A stretch of DNA of 64,000 bases from JANNPJ01 sp965200525. Its GTDB lineage: Bacteria; Actinomycetota; Actinomycetes; Actinomycetales; Kineosporiaceae. How positions within the stretch are numbered: position 1 is the first letter of the stretch; each line of letters opens with the position of its first letter. The notes beneath the pieces are model-generated. The model had not been told where the DNA came from and did no database searches. It saw only the letters and a list, made by a program, of their open reading frames with translations. Of this stretch, positions 1 through 8,622 are shown in pieces. The stretch covers positions 6,386,001-6,450,000 of the forward strand of contig OZ241368.1 of the NCBI GenBank assembly GCA_965200525.1, given 5' to 3'. Both the position numbers and the translations under genes were made by a program.

Positions 1-314
1 TCGTCAGCGCCCTCGGCTCGGTCGCCCCGCTGGCCACGCCGTCCGAGCGGGCCGAGCTGTTCGCCTCGCTGTTCGTGGTCAGCTACGGCGGCTTCGGCGG
101 TTCGGCGGTGCTGGCCGGGCTGGCCGAGCCGCACCTCGGGCTGCGGCCGACGGCGGTCTGGTTCGGCGTCGTGGTGATCGTCCTGGCCCTGCTGGCGGCC
201 GGGGTCGAGCTGCTCGGCCGGTCCCGCCCGAACGCCGTTCCCGCCGCCGAGCCGGCCGAACCGGCCGAGCCAATCGTGGCCGCCGACCAGCTCAGCCGCG
301 CCGCCGCTCGCTGA
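1..314 (+). CDS. MFS transporter, C-terminal fragment (cut by window edge)
   Basis: The reading frame is open from base 3 to the TGA at 312-314, so this is the 3' end of a gene starting outside the window. It shows the last two membrane helices of a 12-helix major facilitator: a small-residue-rich helix around SLFVVSYGGFGGSAVLAG and a final helix rich in V, L and A, then a short Ala/Pro/Glu tail. The motif TPSERAELFASLFVVSY is typical of helix 11 in MFS_1 exporters. The substrate cannot be inferred. The 3' end overlaps the convergent FUSC gene by 23 nt. Confidence 0.6.
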   Translation, partial: VSALGSVAPLATPSERAELFASLFVVSYGGFGGSAVLAGLAEPHLGLRPTAVWFGVVVIVLALLAAGVELLGRSRPNAVPAAEPAEPAEPIVAADQLSRAAAR

Positions 315-1623
315 GCCCGGGCAACTGCTCGGTCACCTGCTCGCCCAGCCGCCGTGAGCGCTGCCGCAGGCGCTCGGCGGCCAGGTGGCTGACCCCGATG
401 TCCTGCTCGGCCAGGTGCCGGTCCCGCTCCCGGACGTACTCCTCGACGTCGAGCTCGCGCAGCACCCGCTCCACGGTGGCCAGCAGTGAGACATTGAGCT
501 CCCAGTACTCCGGGTCGGCCCGGGGCCCGAGCAGCAGCAGCTCGCTGACCCGGGCCCGGGCCTCCCGCAGCGCGGTCAGGGCCTCGGCCAGCTGATCGGC
601 CTCGGCCACCGCGTCGTCGTCCACCTGGGCCCGCACCATCCGGCCGAAGGAGCTGATGCAGTCGGCCAGGTCGCGCAGCAGCAGGGCGAACGCCTCCCGC
701 ACGTCCTGGGCGTACGGGTCCTCGACCGGGGCGGAGTCCGAATCGGGGTCGGGGCGGGCACTGTTCATGCCGTCCCGGACCGACCGGAACAGGCTGCGGA
801 CGGCGACCAGGGAGTGCTCGAGCGCCTCCAGCCCGTCCTGCAGGCTCAGCGCGGTCCGCGGGGTGCCCAGCGCTCGCAGGTTCAGCTGCCGGCTCTCGTC
901 GGCGGCCAGGATCTCCTTCTCGATCCCGGGCACGTGCCGGGTCAGCCGCCGGGCCTCGTCCAGCCACTGCTGGCTGCGGCTCTCGGCCGGCCCGGCCGAC
1001 AGTTGCTCAGCCGCCTCGGTGAGCAGCCGTGCGATCCGGTCGGCGAACCGCTGGACCCGGGCCCCGGCGTCCAGGGTGCGCAGCGCGGGCGGGAAGATCA
1101 CGTTGGCCCCGGCCCCGACGATCGCCCCGACCACGGTCTCCGAGAGCCGGCCGGTGGCGGCCTGACCGGCGGCGTTGCCGCCGACCGCGAGCACCAGCAT
1201 CGCGCTGATCGGCACTTCGACCAGGTTCGGCCCCAGCCTGAGCAACTGCCCCAGCACGATCGAGACCGCGACCAGCGCGCCCAGGCTCCACCAGGTCAGG
1301 CCGACCACAGCTGAGAAGATCACCGCCAGCAGGACGCCGGCCATCACACTGATCACCCGCTCGACCCCGCTCCAGAGCGTGCTCGACAGGGTCACCTGGA
1401 CCACCAGCAACGCGGTCAACGGGGCCAGGATCGGGACGGTGTTCGGCGAGAGCGCATGAGCCACTAGATAACTGGCCACGGCGGCGCCGCTCAGCCGCAG
1501 GGCCCGGAAGAACGCCGCCCGGCCCCGGGCCCGGACCCGGGCGCGGGTGTCGTCCAGGGCACCGGCGAGCAGTTCCCGGACGGACGACGCGAAACTGGAC
1601 ACCCGATCATCGTTCACGATCAC
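292..1623 (-). CDS. FUSC/aromatic acid exporter-family membrane protein
   Basis: 443 residues. The N-terminal part (about 36-185) has five to six hydrophobic helices, including TVPILAPLTALLVVQVTLSS, as in FUSC/DUF939 (ArAE) proteins. The C-terminal ~250 residues are soluble, charged and helical, as in half-size FUSC family members. The family is linked to efflux of aromatic acids and similar compounds; this protein's substrate is unknown. The GTG start has no Shine-Dalgarno, but a -10-like GATAGT ends 6 nt upstream, suggesting a leaderless mRNA. The gene stands alone, convergent with the preceding MFS gene. Confidence 0.75.
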   Translation of the reverse strand: MIVNDDRVSSFASSVRELLAGALDDTRARVRARGRAAFFRALRLSGAAVASYLVAHALSPNTVPILAPLTALLVVQVTLSSTLWSGVERVISVMAGVLLAVIFSAVVGLTWWSLGALVAVSIVLGQLLRLGPNLVEVPISAMLVLAVGGNAAGQAATGRLSETVVGAIVGAGANVIFPPALRTLDAGARVQRFADRIARLLTEAAEQLSAGPAESRSQQWLDEARRLTRHVPGIEKEILAADESRQLNLRALGTPRTALSLQDGLEALEHSLVAVRSLFRSVRDGMNSARPDPDSDSAPVEDPYAQDVREAFALLLRDLADCISSFGRMVRAQVDDDAVAEADQLAEALTALREARARVSELLLLGPRADPEYWELNVSLLATVERVLRELDVEEYVRERDRHLAEQDIGVSHLAAERLRQRSRRLGEQVTEQLPGLSERRRG

Positions 1624-1721
1624 CGGCCGACTATCCAGCCGCCACGAGGCGGCTGAGCCGAGCGGCAGCGTTCGCTGCCCCCGGTCGTCGTCCCCGGCCG
1701 CCGGTTCGGACGCTGCTCCGG

Positions 1722-3128
1722 TCAGCGATGGGTGAGGGCCGCCTGTGCCGTCTCCAGCGCCTCGCCGACGATGCCGATCATCTCCTCCAGCAGCGGGCGG
1801 TCGGCCACCAGCGGTGGCGAGAGCTGGATCACCGGCTCGCCCCGGTCGTCCAGCCGGCAGAGCAGGCCGAGGGCGTCCATCCGCTCGCTGAGCACGCCCC
1901 GCAGCAGCCGGTCGGCCTCTTCCGGGGAGAACCGCTCCTTGGTCCGGCGGTCGCGGACCAGCTCGATGGCCCAGAAGAAGCCCGCCCCCCGGACGTCGCC
2001 GACCAGGGGAACCCGGCGCAGCTCCTGCAACCGGTCGCGCAGGTGCGGTTCGAGCTCCCGGACGCCGGCCAGCACGTCCTCACGCTCGTAGACGTCGAGC
2101 GCGGCCTCGGCCACCGACGTCGCCAGCGGGTGGCCGCCGAAGGTGAGGCCGTGCTCGTAGGTGACCCGGCCGGAGACGAACGGCTCGGCCACCTTGGGAC
2201 CGATCAGCACCCCGCCCAGGGGGGCGTGGCCGGCGGTCGCGCCCTTGGCGAAGGTCAGCAGATCGGGTTCGATGCCGTACCGGATCGAGCCGAACCACTC
2301 CCCGACCCGGCCGAAACCGGTGATCGTCTCGTCGGCGACCAGCAGGATGCCGTAGCGGTCGCAGAGTTGGCGCAGCCCGGCCCAATACCCGGCGGGCGGG
2401 GTGAAGGCGCCGCCGGAGTTCTGCACCGGCTCGGCGATCAGCATCGCCACCTGGTCCGGGCCCTCCCACTCGATCACCGCCTCGACCTCGGCCAGCAGGG
2501 CCGCGGTGAACGCGGCCTCGTCGCCGGCCTGTGCGGCCGGGTGCCGGTAGGCGTCGGTTGCGGCGACGAAGCCGGTCGGCACCGGCAGCGGCTCGAACGG
2601 GTGCCGGATGTCGGCCAGGCCGGTGAACGACAGCGCCCCCAGCGAGGTGCCGTGGTACGCCAGGTGGCGGGAGATCGCCTTGCGCCGCTGCGGCTCGCCC
2701 CGGGCCGCATGCCATTGCCGGGCCAGCTTCCAGGCCGCCTCGACCGACTCGCCCCCGCCGCTGGTGAGGAACACCCGGTCGAGCCCGAGCGGCGCCGCCA
2801 GCCCGGCCAGCCGCTCGGCCAGCCGGGCGGTGCCCGGATGGGTGAGGTACCAGGACGGCGTGAACGCCAGTTGCGAGAGCTGCCGGTGAGCGGCCGCCCC
2901 GATCTCGGCGCCGTAGCTGTGGCCGAGGTTGGAGCAGAACAGGCCGGAGATGCCGTCGATGAACCGGCGGCCGGTGCTGTCGATCACGTAGCAGCCCTCG
3001 CCGCGCACCAGAATCGGCACGTCACGGTCGTGAAAGGCGCTCAGGTCGGTGAAGTTCAGCAGCAGGTGATCACGCACCTGGCGCTGCAGTCTCTGATGAT
3101 CGGTCTCGAGCTCCGGCGTCACAACCAC
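1722..3128 (-). CDS. Class III (omega) aminotransferase, PLP-dependent
   Basis: 468 residues. Fold-type I PLP enzyme of the omega-amino acid/GABA/beta-alanine:pyruvate aminotransferase family. Visible motifs: SGGGES (phosphate binding), YHG with a PLP-stacking aromatic, VADETITGFGR with the Asp that contacts the pyridine nitrogen, and FAKGATAG with the Schiff-base Lys (about residue 295). I chose GTG at 3128 because AGGAG lies 7 nt upstream; a further in-frame GTG at 3152 has no such site and abuts an operator-like palindrome. The enzyme would move a primary amino group to an oxo-acid. It is divergent from nothing but faces the TetR/acyl-CoA dehydrogenase promoter region and shares its operator type, suggesting one catabolic regulon. 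Confidence 0.85.
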   Translation of the reverse strand: MVVTPELETDHQRLQRQVRDHLLLNFTDLSAFHDRDVPILVRGEGCYVIDSTGRRFIDGISGLFCSNLGHSYGAEIGAAAHRQLSQLAFTPSWYLTHPGTARLAERLAGLAAPLGLDRVFLTSGGGESVEAAWKLARQWHAARGEPQRRKAISRHLAYHGTSLGALSFTGLADIRHPFEPLPVPTGFVAATDAYRHPAAQAGDEAAFTAALLAEVEAVIEWEGPDQVAMLIAEPVQNSGGAFTPPAGYWAGLRQLCDRYGILLVADETITGFGRVGEWFGSIRYGIEPDLLTFAKGATAGHAPLGGVLIGPKVAEPFVSGRVTYEHGLTFGGHPLATSVAEAALDVYEREDVLAGVRELEPHLRDRLQELRRVPLVGDVRGAGFFWAIELVRDRRTKERFSPEEADRLLRGVLSERMDALGLLCRLDDRGEPVIQLSPPLVADRPLLEEMIGIVGEALETAQAALTHR

Positions 3129-3153
3129 GATCAAGCTCCTGCGCTCGCCCACA

Positions 3154-3214
3154 CTGAACGTGCATTCAGGATTTTGAGGCTACCGCCCCGAACCGGACCT
3201 GACCAGACATTCAG
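3154..3214. promoter_or_regulatory. Two TetR-type operators in the aminotransferase promoter
   Basis: Two imperfect palindromes of the same form, CTGAACGTGCATTCAG (3154-3169) and CTGACCAGACATTCAG (3199-3214), have centres 45 bp apart. On the minus strand a -10-like TAGCCT (3182-3177) lies between them, so one site would cover the -35 and the other the transcription start. The same 16-bp form occurs at the divergent promoter at 3958. The binding protein is inferred to be the adjacent TetR. Confidence 0.5.
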
Positions 3215-3244
3215 CTCCCCGGGCCGGACCGCGGGGCCCTCGAC

Positions 3245-3904
3245 TCAGGCGGTGCGGGCCGGTGCCCGGTGGGCCGGCTTGCGGCCGCGGAAGACCTCGG
3301 CCGGCACGCCGAGCTCGAGCGCGGCGCCGTCCAGCCACAGCCGGCGGAACCGGGCCGGGGTCATGCCCGGGTCGGCCAGGGCCAGCTGAATGGCCAGGCC
3401 GTCCATCAACGAGGCCAGCCGCAGCGTGGTGGTGGCGGCGTCGGCCGGGCTGAAGTCGCCGGTCCGGATGCCGTCGTCGATCACCGCCCGCAGCGCCGTC
3501 CGCCAGCGCCGGTCCAGGGTCAGCCGGGTCGCCCGGGCCGTCTCGTCCCGCAGGGCCCGCACCCACAGCTCCAGCCAGAGCGTCCAGTCACCGACCGCCG
3601 GGCTGGACGCCGCGCCGAGCTCGGCCATCAACCGCAGCCGCTGGACCGGCCCGGCCGCGGCGTCGAGATCGCGGTCCAGGTCGGCGTAGAACGTGTCCTC
3701 GGCGTGGGTCAGGGCCTCGGCCAGGGCGCCGGCCAGCGATCCGAAGTGATAGAGCACCAGGCCGGGCGAGGTGCCGGCCGCCGCGGAGATGTCCAGCACC
3801 CGGGTGCCGGCGAACCCTCGATCGCGGACCACCTCGATCGTCGCCGCCAGGATCCGGCGCCGCCGCTCCTCCGGATCCTTGGACCCCGTGCGTGTGCCCG
3901 CCAC
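3245..3904 (-). CDS. TetR-family transcriptional regulator (BetI-like C-terminus)
   Basis: 219 residues. The N-terminal helix-turn-helix lies at about 15-62 (ILAATIEVVRDRGFAGTRV, then ISAAAGTSPGLVLYHFGSL). The C-terminal ligand domain carries WTLWLELWVRALRD and SLMDGLAIQLAL, the pattern of the BetI-type TetR C-terminus. Start: GTG at 3904, 5 nt after GAAGGAG; the GTG at 3910 is too close to that site. It is divergent from the acyl-CoA dehydrogenase operon, with a CTGAAC-N4-GTTCAG palindrome between them, so autoregulation and control of both flanking units is likely. The ligand is unknown. Confidence 0.85.
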   Translation of the reverse strand: MAGTRTGSKDPEERRRRILAATIEVVRDRGFAGTRVLDISAAAGTSPGLVLYHFGSLAGALAEALTHAEDTFYADLDRDLDAAAGPVQRLRLMAELGAASSPAVGDWTLWLELWVRALRDETARATRLTLDRRWRTALRAVIDDGIRTGDFSPADAATTTLRLASLMDGLAIQLALADPGMTPARFRRLWLDGAALELGVPAEVFRGRKPAHRAPARTA

Positions 3905-3946
3905 TATCACTCCTTCGTGAGTCGATGATTCAACACGCCCCACCGC

Positions 3947-3976
3947 TTGACGCCTGACTGAACCGGTGTTCAGGAT
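3947..3976 (+). promoter_or_regulatory. Promoter with embedded TetR operator (acyl-CoA dehydrogenase operon)
   Basis: TTGACG (3947-3952), an 18-nt spacer and CAGGAT (3971-3976) form a sigma-70-type promoter. The palindrome CTGAACCGGTGTTCAG (3958-3973) fills the spacer and overlaps the -10, so a bound TetR would block polymerase. Transcription would start near 3983 and reach GTG 4014, which has a GAGG site 6 nt upstream. Confidence 0.55.
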
Positions 3977-4013
3977 AGCGGCACCCCCGTCGACAGCCTC
4001 CGTGAGGTGCCGT

Positions 4014-5204
4014 GTGAGCACGTCCAGCGTGAAACCACCGATTGTCGACGGCGAGCGCGAATTGCGCCAGCGGGCGGCCCGGTTCGTCGACGAGGTGCTG
4101 ATCCCGCTGGAGGTGACGGCCGAACTCGCCGGCGGCCCCCTGTCCCCGGCCGACCAGCAACAGGTGCGGCAGGCCGCGCTGGAGGCGGGGCTGCAGGGCG
4201 GGCGGCACCGGACCGGGCACGGCGGCAACAGCTGGACGACCCGGCAGTGGTTCCTGGTCGAGGAGCAGTTCGGCCGCTCCACCAACGGCATCTCCTGGTA
4301 CGTGCCCAACGCCTACAACGTGTGGAAGGCGGGCAGCCCCGAGCAGATCGAGCGCTGGCTGCGGCCGGCCCTGCGCGGCGAACTGCACGACGCCTACGCC
4401 GTCACCGAGGCCTCCTCCGGCTCCGATCCCTCCGCGATCACGACCACGGCCCGGCGCAGCGGTCCCGGTCGCTGGGTCCTGGACGGCGAGAAATGGTTCG
4501 TCACCTTCGGCTCGGTCGCGGCCGTGATCGTGGTCATGGCCTACGCCGTCGATGACGACGACACCGCCCGGCCGACGCTGTTCGCCGTGCCGGCCGACTC
4601 CCCCGGGGTCGAGATCGTCGACGACCCGCCGTTCACGCACTCCTTCCCGCACGGGCACCCGACGATCCGGTTCACCGGGGTCGAGCTCACCGACGCCGAT
4701 CTGCTCGGCGGCCTCGGCAACGGTGACGACCTGCAACGACGCTGGTTCACCGAGGAGCGGCTGGGGATCGCGGCCCGCTGCTGCGGGGCGATGCAGCGGC
4801 TGCTGGAGGACGGCGTGCAGTGGGCCGTCGGCCGCGAGCAGGGCGGGTTGCGGCTGATCGATCACCAGGGCGTGTCGTTCCCGCTGGCCGACAGCGCCGC
4901 CGACGCCGCGGCCGGCCGGCTGCTGGCCCTGGACGTGGCCGATCGGTTCGACGCCGAGGACGACCCCAAGCTGATCCACGGCCGGGCATCGATGGCCAAG
5001 CTGTTCTGCTCCGAGGCGGCCGGCCGCTGCGCCGACCGGGTCGTGCAGGTCTACGGCGGGCGGGGGTACCTGCGCACCAACGCGGCCGAGCGGCTCTGGC
5101 GCGAACTGCGGGTGGACCGGATCTGGGAGGGCACCAGCGAGGTCCAGCGACTGGTGGTGGCCCGCTCCCTCGAGCGGCGCGGCGTCCGCGCGATGCTGAC
5201 CTGA
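4014..5204 (+). CDS. Acyl-CoA dehydrogenase
   Basis: 396 residues, the usual family length. FAD flavoprotein that would form an alpha,beta-double bond in a CoA thioester and pass electrons to ETF. Motifs: AVTEASSGSD (substrate/FAD region), GEKWFVTFGS, and near the C-terminus YGGRGYLRTNAAERLWRELR followed by IWEGTSEVQ, whose Glu corresponds to the catalytic base of medium-chain-type enzymes. Start GTG 4014 has GAGG 6 nt upstream; an in-frame GTG at 3966 lies inside the operator and is unlikely. The stop is 4 nt before the acyl-CoA synthetase start, so the two form an operon under the TetR-controlled promoter. Confidence 0.88.
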   Translation: MSTSSVKPPIVDGERELRQRAARFVDEVLIPLEVTAELAGGPLSPADQQQVRQAALEAGLQGGRHRTGHGGNSWTTRQWFLVEEQFGRSTNGISWYVPNAYNVWKAGSPEQIERWLRPALRGELHDAYAVTEASSGSDPSAITTTARRSGPGRWVLDGEKWFVTFGSVAAVIVVMAYAVDDDDTARPTLFAVPADSPGVEIVDDPPFTHSFPHGHPTIRFTGVELTDADLLGGLGNGDDLQRRWFTEERLGIAARCCGAMQRLLEDGVQWAVGREQGGLRLIDHQGVSFPLADSAADAAAGRLLALDVADRFDAEDDPKLIHGRASMAKLFCSEAAGRCADRVVQVYGGRGYLRTNAAERLWRELRVDRIWEGTSEVQRLVVARSLERRGVRAMLT

Positions 5205-5208
5205 TCCG

Positions 5209-7419
5209 GTGACGTCGCCTGCCCCCGGGCTGGCCCGGCTGCTGACGCCGCGCTCGGTCGTGGTCGTCGGGGCCACCGACCGGCCCGGTTCCTACGCCGC
5301 CCAGACCCTGCTCAACCTGCGCCGGGCCGGATACGCCGGGCCGGTCCTCGGCGTCCACCCGAAGCGTTCCGAGGTGCTCGGCTTCGACTGCCTGACCAGC
5401 CTGGACGACGCCGCCGACCGGCTCGGCGGCGGCCCCGACGCGGTGGTGATCGCCACCCCGGCCGAGTCCGTCGCCGGATACCTGGACGCGGCCGGCCGGC
5501 TGGGGGCCGGTGGCGCCGTGGTCTACGCGGCCGGTTTCGGCGAGAGCGGCGACGCCTCCGGTCAGACCCGGCTGATCGAGTCGGCCGGGCGGCACGGGCT
5601 GGCCGTGCTCGGGCCCAACGGCAACGGCTTCGTCACCGTGGGCGCGCGGGCCCCGCTCTGGGGTGACGCCGTCACCCTGCCCGATCGGGCCGGCCCGATC
5701 GGCCTGATCACCCAGAGCGGCAACGTCGGGGTGCTGGCTCTGGCTCACCGGGCCGGGCTGGGCCTGCACTCGGTGGTCTCGCTCGGCAACGCCGCGGTGA
5801 TCGACGCGTCGGCGGTGCTGACCCACCTGGCCGGGGCCGACGGCGTCCGTTCGGTGGCGCTCTACCTGGAGGACGACGGCGACGGGGCCCGGCTGGCCTC
5901 GGCCCTGGCCGCCTGCGCCCGGGCCGACGTCCGGGTGGCGGTGCTCAAGGCCGGCCGCTCGGCGGCGGGCCGGCAGGCAGCCGGCGCCCACACCGCCGCC
6001 CTGGCCGGCGACCACCGGGTCTTCGCGGCGCTGATCGAGCAGGCCGGTGGGGTGCTCGTCCGCGACCCGCACGAGTTGCTCGAGACGGCCCGGGCCCTGG
6101 CCTCGATCCGGCGGCGCCGGGGCGGCCTCGCGGTGCTGACCGCCTCCGGAGGCGACGCCGCGATCGCCGCCGACCTGGCCGCCGACGCCGGCGTGCCGCT
6201 GGCCGAACTGTCACCGGGCACCCGGTCCGCCCTGGCCGGCTTGCTGCCGCACACCGCGACCGTGACCAACCCGCTCGACCACACCAACCTGGTCTGGGCC
6301 GACACCGAGGCGCTGGCCGCGATCACCGCCGTGCTGGCCGCCGACCCCGACGTCGGGCCGGTGGTCTACGTCCAGGACGAACCGCCCGGGCTGCCCCCGG
6401 TCGACGTGGCCGAGTGGGCCGCGACCCGGGCCGGGGCCCTGATCGGTGGCCGCCGGGCCGGGGTCGAGGTGCTGCTGGTGAACACCACGCCGGGCCAGGA
6501 GCCCGATCACGACCGGCCGGGTGCGGTCTCGGGCCTGAGGGCCGCGCTGTCGGCGATCGCCGCTCTCGGTCGCCCCGCCCCCGACCCGGCCCGTCTGGAG
6601 TCCGTCGCCGTCGCCGCCCGAACCCCGCACGCCCGAACCCCGCCCGCTCGAACCCCGCCCGCCGGGGCCAGGGCCGGCCGCTGGCTGGCCGAGCACGAGG
6701 CCAAGGCCGTGCTGGCCCGGGCCGGCATCCCGGTGCCGGACCATGTGGTGCTCCCGGTCCCCGGCTCGCCGGTCGCCGGCTCGCCGGCATCGGGGATGTC
6801 CGGAGCGCTCAGGGCGCACCGGGTTGCCCCGATGAGTCCGCCGTCACCTCTGGCCGCGCGGGCCGGCCAGGCCGCGGTCGTTCTCGGGTTTCCGGTCGCG
6901 CTCAAGGTCTCCGCACCCGGTCTGCTGCACAAGAGCGAGGCCGGCGCCGTGGTCCTGCACCTGACCGACGTCGACGAGGTCGAATCGGCCGCCGACCGGC
7001 TGCTCGCCGGCCTGCTGCCCGCCGGCCGGCCGGAGCCGCCCGGCCCGGGCACCGTGCTGCTGCTCGAGCGGATGGCCGCCCCCGGCCTGGAACTGGTGGT
7101 CGCCGCGATCCGGGACGGCGTCGTCCCGGCCCTGGCGATCGGGCTCGGCGGGATCTGGGCCGAGGCCCTGGACGACGTCGTGGTGGTCCCGCTGCCGGCC
7201 GAGCCGGCTCGGGTGATCGCGGCGCTCCACCGGTTGCGGGCCCGGGCCCTGCTCACCGGTGGTCGCGGTCGCCCCCCGGTCGACCTCGAGCCGATCGCCG
7301 CCGCCGCCCATCGGATCGGCGAACTGCTGCTGGACGGCGGGTTCTCGCTGATCGAGGTCAACCCGCTGATCGTCTCGCGTGATGCGGTCGTCGCCGTCGA
7401 CGCCCTTGCCCGGTACTGA
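5209..7419 (+). CDS. ADP-forming acyl-CoA synthetase (acetate-CoA ligase family), fused alpha-beta
   Basis: 736 residues. Converts an acid, CoA and ATP to acyl-CoA, ADP and phosphate through a phosphohistidine. Order: CoA-binding Rossmann domain (about 10-130; VVVVGATDRPGS), succinyl-CoA-ligase-like domains (QSGNVGVLA near 170), a His in AAGAHTAAL (about 261) where family enzymes carry the phosphorylated His, then an ATP-grasp domain (about 500-736). The Pro/Arg-rich linker near 465-485 is encoded by a 15-bp tandem repeat, and a second GSPVAGSPASG stretch interrupts the start of the ATP-grasp part. It follows the acyl-CoA dehydrogenase by 4 nt, so it probably feeds that enzyme. The acid is unknown. 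Confidence 0.85.
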   Translation: MTSPAPGLARLLTPRSVVVVGATDRPGSYAAQTLLNLRRAGYAGPVLGVHPKRSEVLGFDCLTSLDDAADRLGGGPDAVVIATPAESVAGYLDAAGRLGAGGAVVYAAGFGESGDASGQTRLIESAGRHGLAVLGPNGNGFVTVGARAPLWGDAVTLPDRAGPIGLITQSGNVGVLALAHRAGLGLHSVVSLGNAAVIDASAVLTHLAGADGVRSVALYLEDDGDGARLASALAACARADVRVAVLKAGRSAAGRQAAGAHTAALAGDHRVFAALIEQAGGVLVRDPHELLETARALASIRRRRGGLAVLTASGGDAAIAADLAADAGVPLAELSPGTRSALAGLLPHTATVTNPLDHTNLVWADTEALAAITAVLAADPDVGPVVYVQDEPPGLPPVDVAEWAATRAGALIGGRRAGVEVLLVNTTPGQEPDHDRPGAVSGLRAALSAIAALGRPAPDPARLESVAVAARTPHARTPPARTPPAGARAGRWLAEHEAKAVLARAGIPVPDHVVLPVPGSPVAGSPASGMSGALRAHRVAPMSPPSPLAARAGQAAVVLGFPVALKVSAPGLLHKSEAGAVVLHLTDVDEVESAADRLLAGLLPAGRPEPPGPGTVLLLERMAAPGLELVVAAIRDGVVPALAIGLGGIWAEALDDVVVVPLPAEPARVIAALHRLRARALLTGGRGRPPVDLEPIAAAAHRIGELLLDGGFSLIEVNPLIVSRDAVVAVDALARY
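6619..6663 (+). repeat. 15-bp tandem repeat, three copies, in the synthetase linker
   Basis: Three near-identical units of the form CGAACCCCGCCCGCN follow one another in frame and encode RTPPA-type repeats in the linker between the CoA-binding and ATP-grasp halves. Copy number may vary between strains. Confidence 0.7.
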
Positions 7420-7452
7420 AGCCCGGCTTATCCTGACTGGATGTTCAGTCAG
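7406..7452 (+). promoter_or_regulatory. Internal promoter and operator of the Rieske oxygenase gene (leaderless)
   Basis: TTGCCC (7406-7411), a 17-nt spacer and TATCCT (7429-7434) end 6 nt before ATG 7441, the geometry of a leaderless transcript; the -35 lies inside the end of the synthetase gene. The 20-bp imperfect palindrome CTGACTGGATGTTCAGTCAG (7433-7452) covers the expected start site and the start codon. It closely matches the palindrome at 18571 (TGACTGAACGTTCAGTC). Confidence 0.55.
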
Positions 7453-8622
7453 GGATCGTCGCCCGTGCCCGCCGACGCCCTGGCCGCGTCGCTGAAGCCG
7501 TTCGGCCAGAGCGTGATGCTGCCGCCCGAGGCCTACACCTCCGAGGCGGTTTTCGCCTGGGAACAGGCCCATTTCTTCGCCGGCTGGCAGTGCGTCGGCC
7601 GCAGCGCCGACATCCCGGTGCGGGGCAGCCAGCGGGCCGAGCGGGTCGGGGCGAGCACCGTCCTGCTGGCCCGGGCCAAGGACGGCACGCTGCGGGCCTT
7701 CGCCAATGTCTGCCGCCACCGGGCCCACGAGCTGCTGCCGGCCGGCGGCACGGCCACCGGCCGGGCGATCACCTGCCCCTATCACGCCTGGAGCTACTCG
7801 ACCGAGGGCGACCTGATCGCCGCCCCGAGTTATCAGGACAACCCGTCGTTCGACCGGGCCGACCACGCGCTGCGCTCGATCCGGGTCCAGGAGTGGCACG
7901 GCTACGTCTTCGTCGACCCGTCCGGCGAGGCGCCCGAGTTCGCCGACTGGATCGGCGGTCTCGACGGCCAGCTGAGCGATCACCGCCCGGAGAACCTGGT
8001 GGTCAAGGTCAGCCACGAGTACGTGGTCGAGGCCAACTGGAAGGTGATCAGCGAGAACTACCAGGAGTGCTATCACTGCCCGATGATCCACCCCGAGCTG
8101 AGCAGCGTCAGCCCGCCCGACAGCGGCGAGAACTGGGATCTTCCCGGGGCCTGGGTCGGCGGCTGGCAGGACATCCGCACCGGCCTGACCACCATGTCGC
8201 TGGACGGCCACAGCGACGGGCTGACCATCCCCGGCGTCACCGGCGCGGGCCGGCACACCGTCAACTACCTCGGCGTCTTCCCGAACCTGCTGATCAGCCT
8301 GCACCCGGACTACGTGATGACGCACCGGATGGTGCCGCTGTCGGCCGGTGAGACCTGGGTCGAGTGCGCCTGGGCCTTCCCGGCCGAGGCGATCGAGACC
8401 GAAGGCTTCGACCCGGCCTACGCCGTCGACTTCTGGGACCTGACCAACAAGCAGGACTGGACGGCGTGCGAATCGGTCCAGCGCGGGCTGGCGTCGGGCC
8501 AGGCCTCCCCCGGGCCGCTGTCACCCGAGGAGGAAGCCGTCTACCACTTCGTCACCATGGTCGCCCGCGGTTACGCCGGCCTGCCGGTCCACGTGAAACC
8601 GCACCTCGCCGCGGTCGAGTGA
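7441..8622 (+). CDS. Rieske non-haem iron oxygenase, alpha subunit (betaine demethylase-like)
   Basis: 393 residues. The Rieske [2Fe-2S] motif is Cys91-X-His93 and Cys112-X2-His115 (NVCRHRAHEL, CPYHAWSYS). The mononuclear iron site is ENYQECYHCPMIHPEL, with His212 and His217. The NYQECYHC-X3-HPEL form is the one seen in oxygenases acting on quaternary amines (glycine betaine GbcA, stachydrine, choline-type) rather than in benzoate or biphenyl dioxygenases; this is from family knowledge. It would hydroxylate an N-methyl group, releasing formaldehyde. No reductase partner is encoded nearby, so electrons must come from elsewhere. It overlaps the next gene by 4 nt. The exact substrate is not determinable. 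Confidence 0.85.
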   Translation: MFSQGSSPVPADALAASLKPFGQSVMLPPEAYTSEAVFAWEQAHFFAGWQCVGRSADIPVRGSQRAERVGASTVLLARAKDGTLRAFANVCRHRAHELLPAGGTATGRAITCPYHAWSYSTEGDLIAAPSYQDNPSFDRADHALRSIRVQEWHGYVFVDPSGEAPEFADWIGGLDGQLSDHRPENLVVKVSHEYVVEANWKVISENYQECYHCPMIHPELSSVSPPDSGENWDLPGAWVGGWQDIRTGLTTMSLDGHSDGLTIPGVTGAGRHTVNYLGVFPNLLISLHPDYVMTHRMVPLSAGETWVECAWAFPAEAIETEGFDPAYAVDFWDLTNKQDWTACESVQRGLASGQASPGPLSPEEEAVYHFVTMVARGYAGLPVHVKPHLAAVE

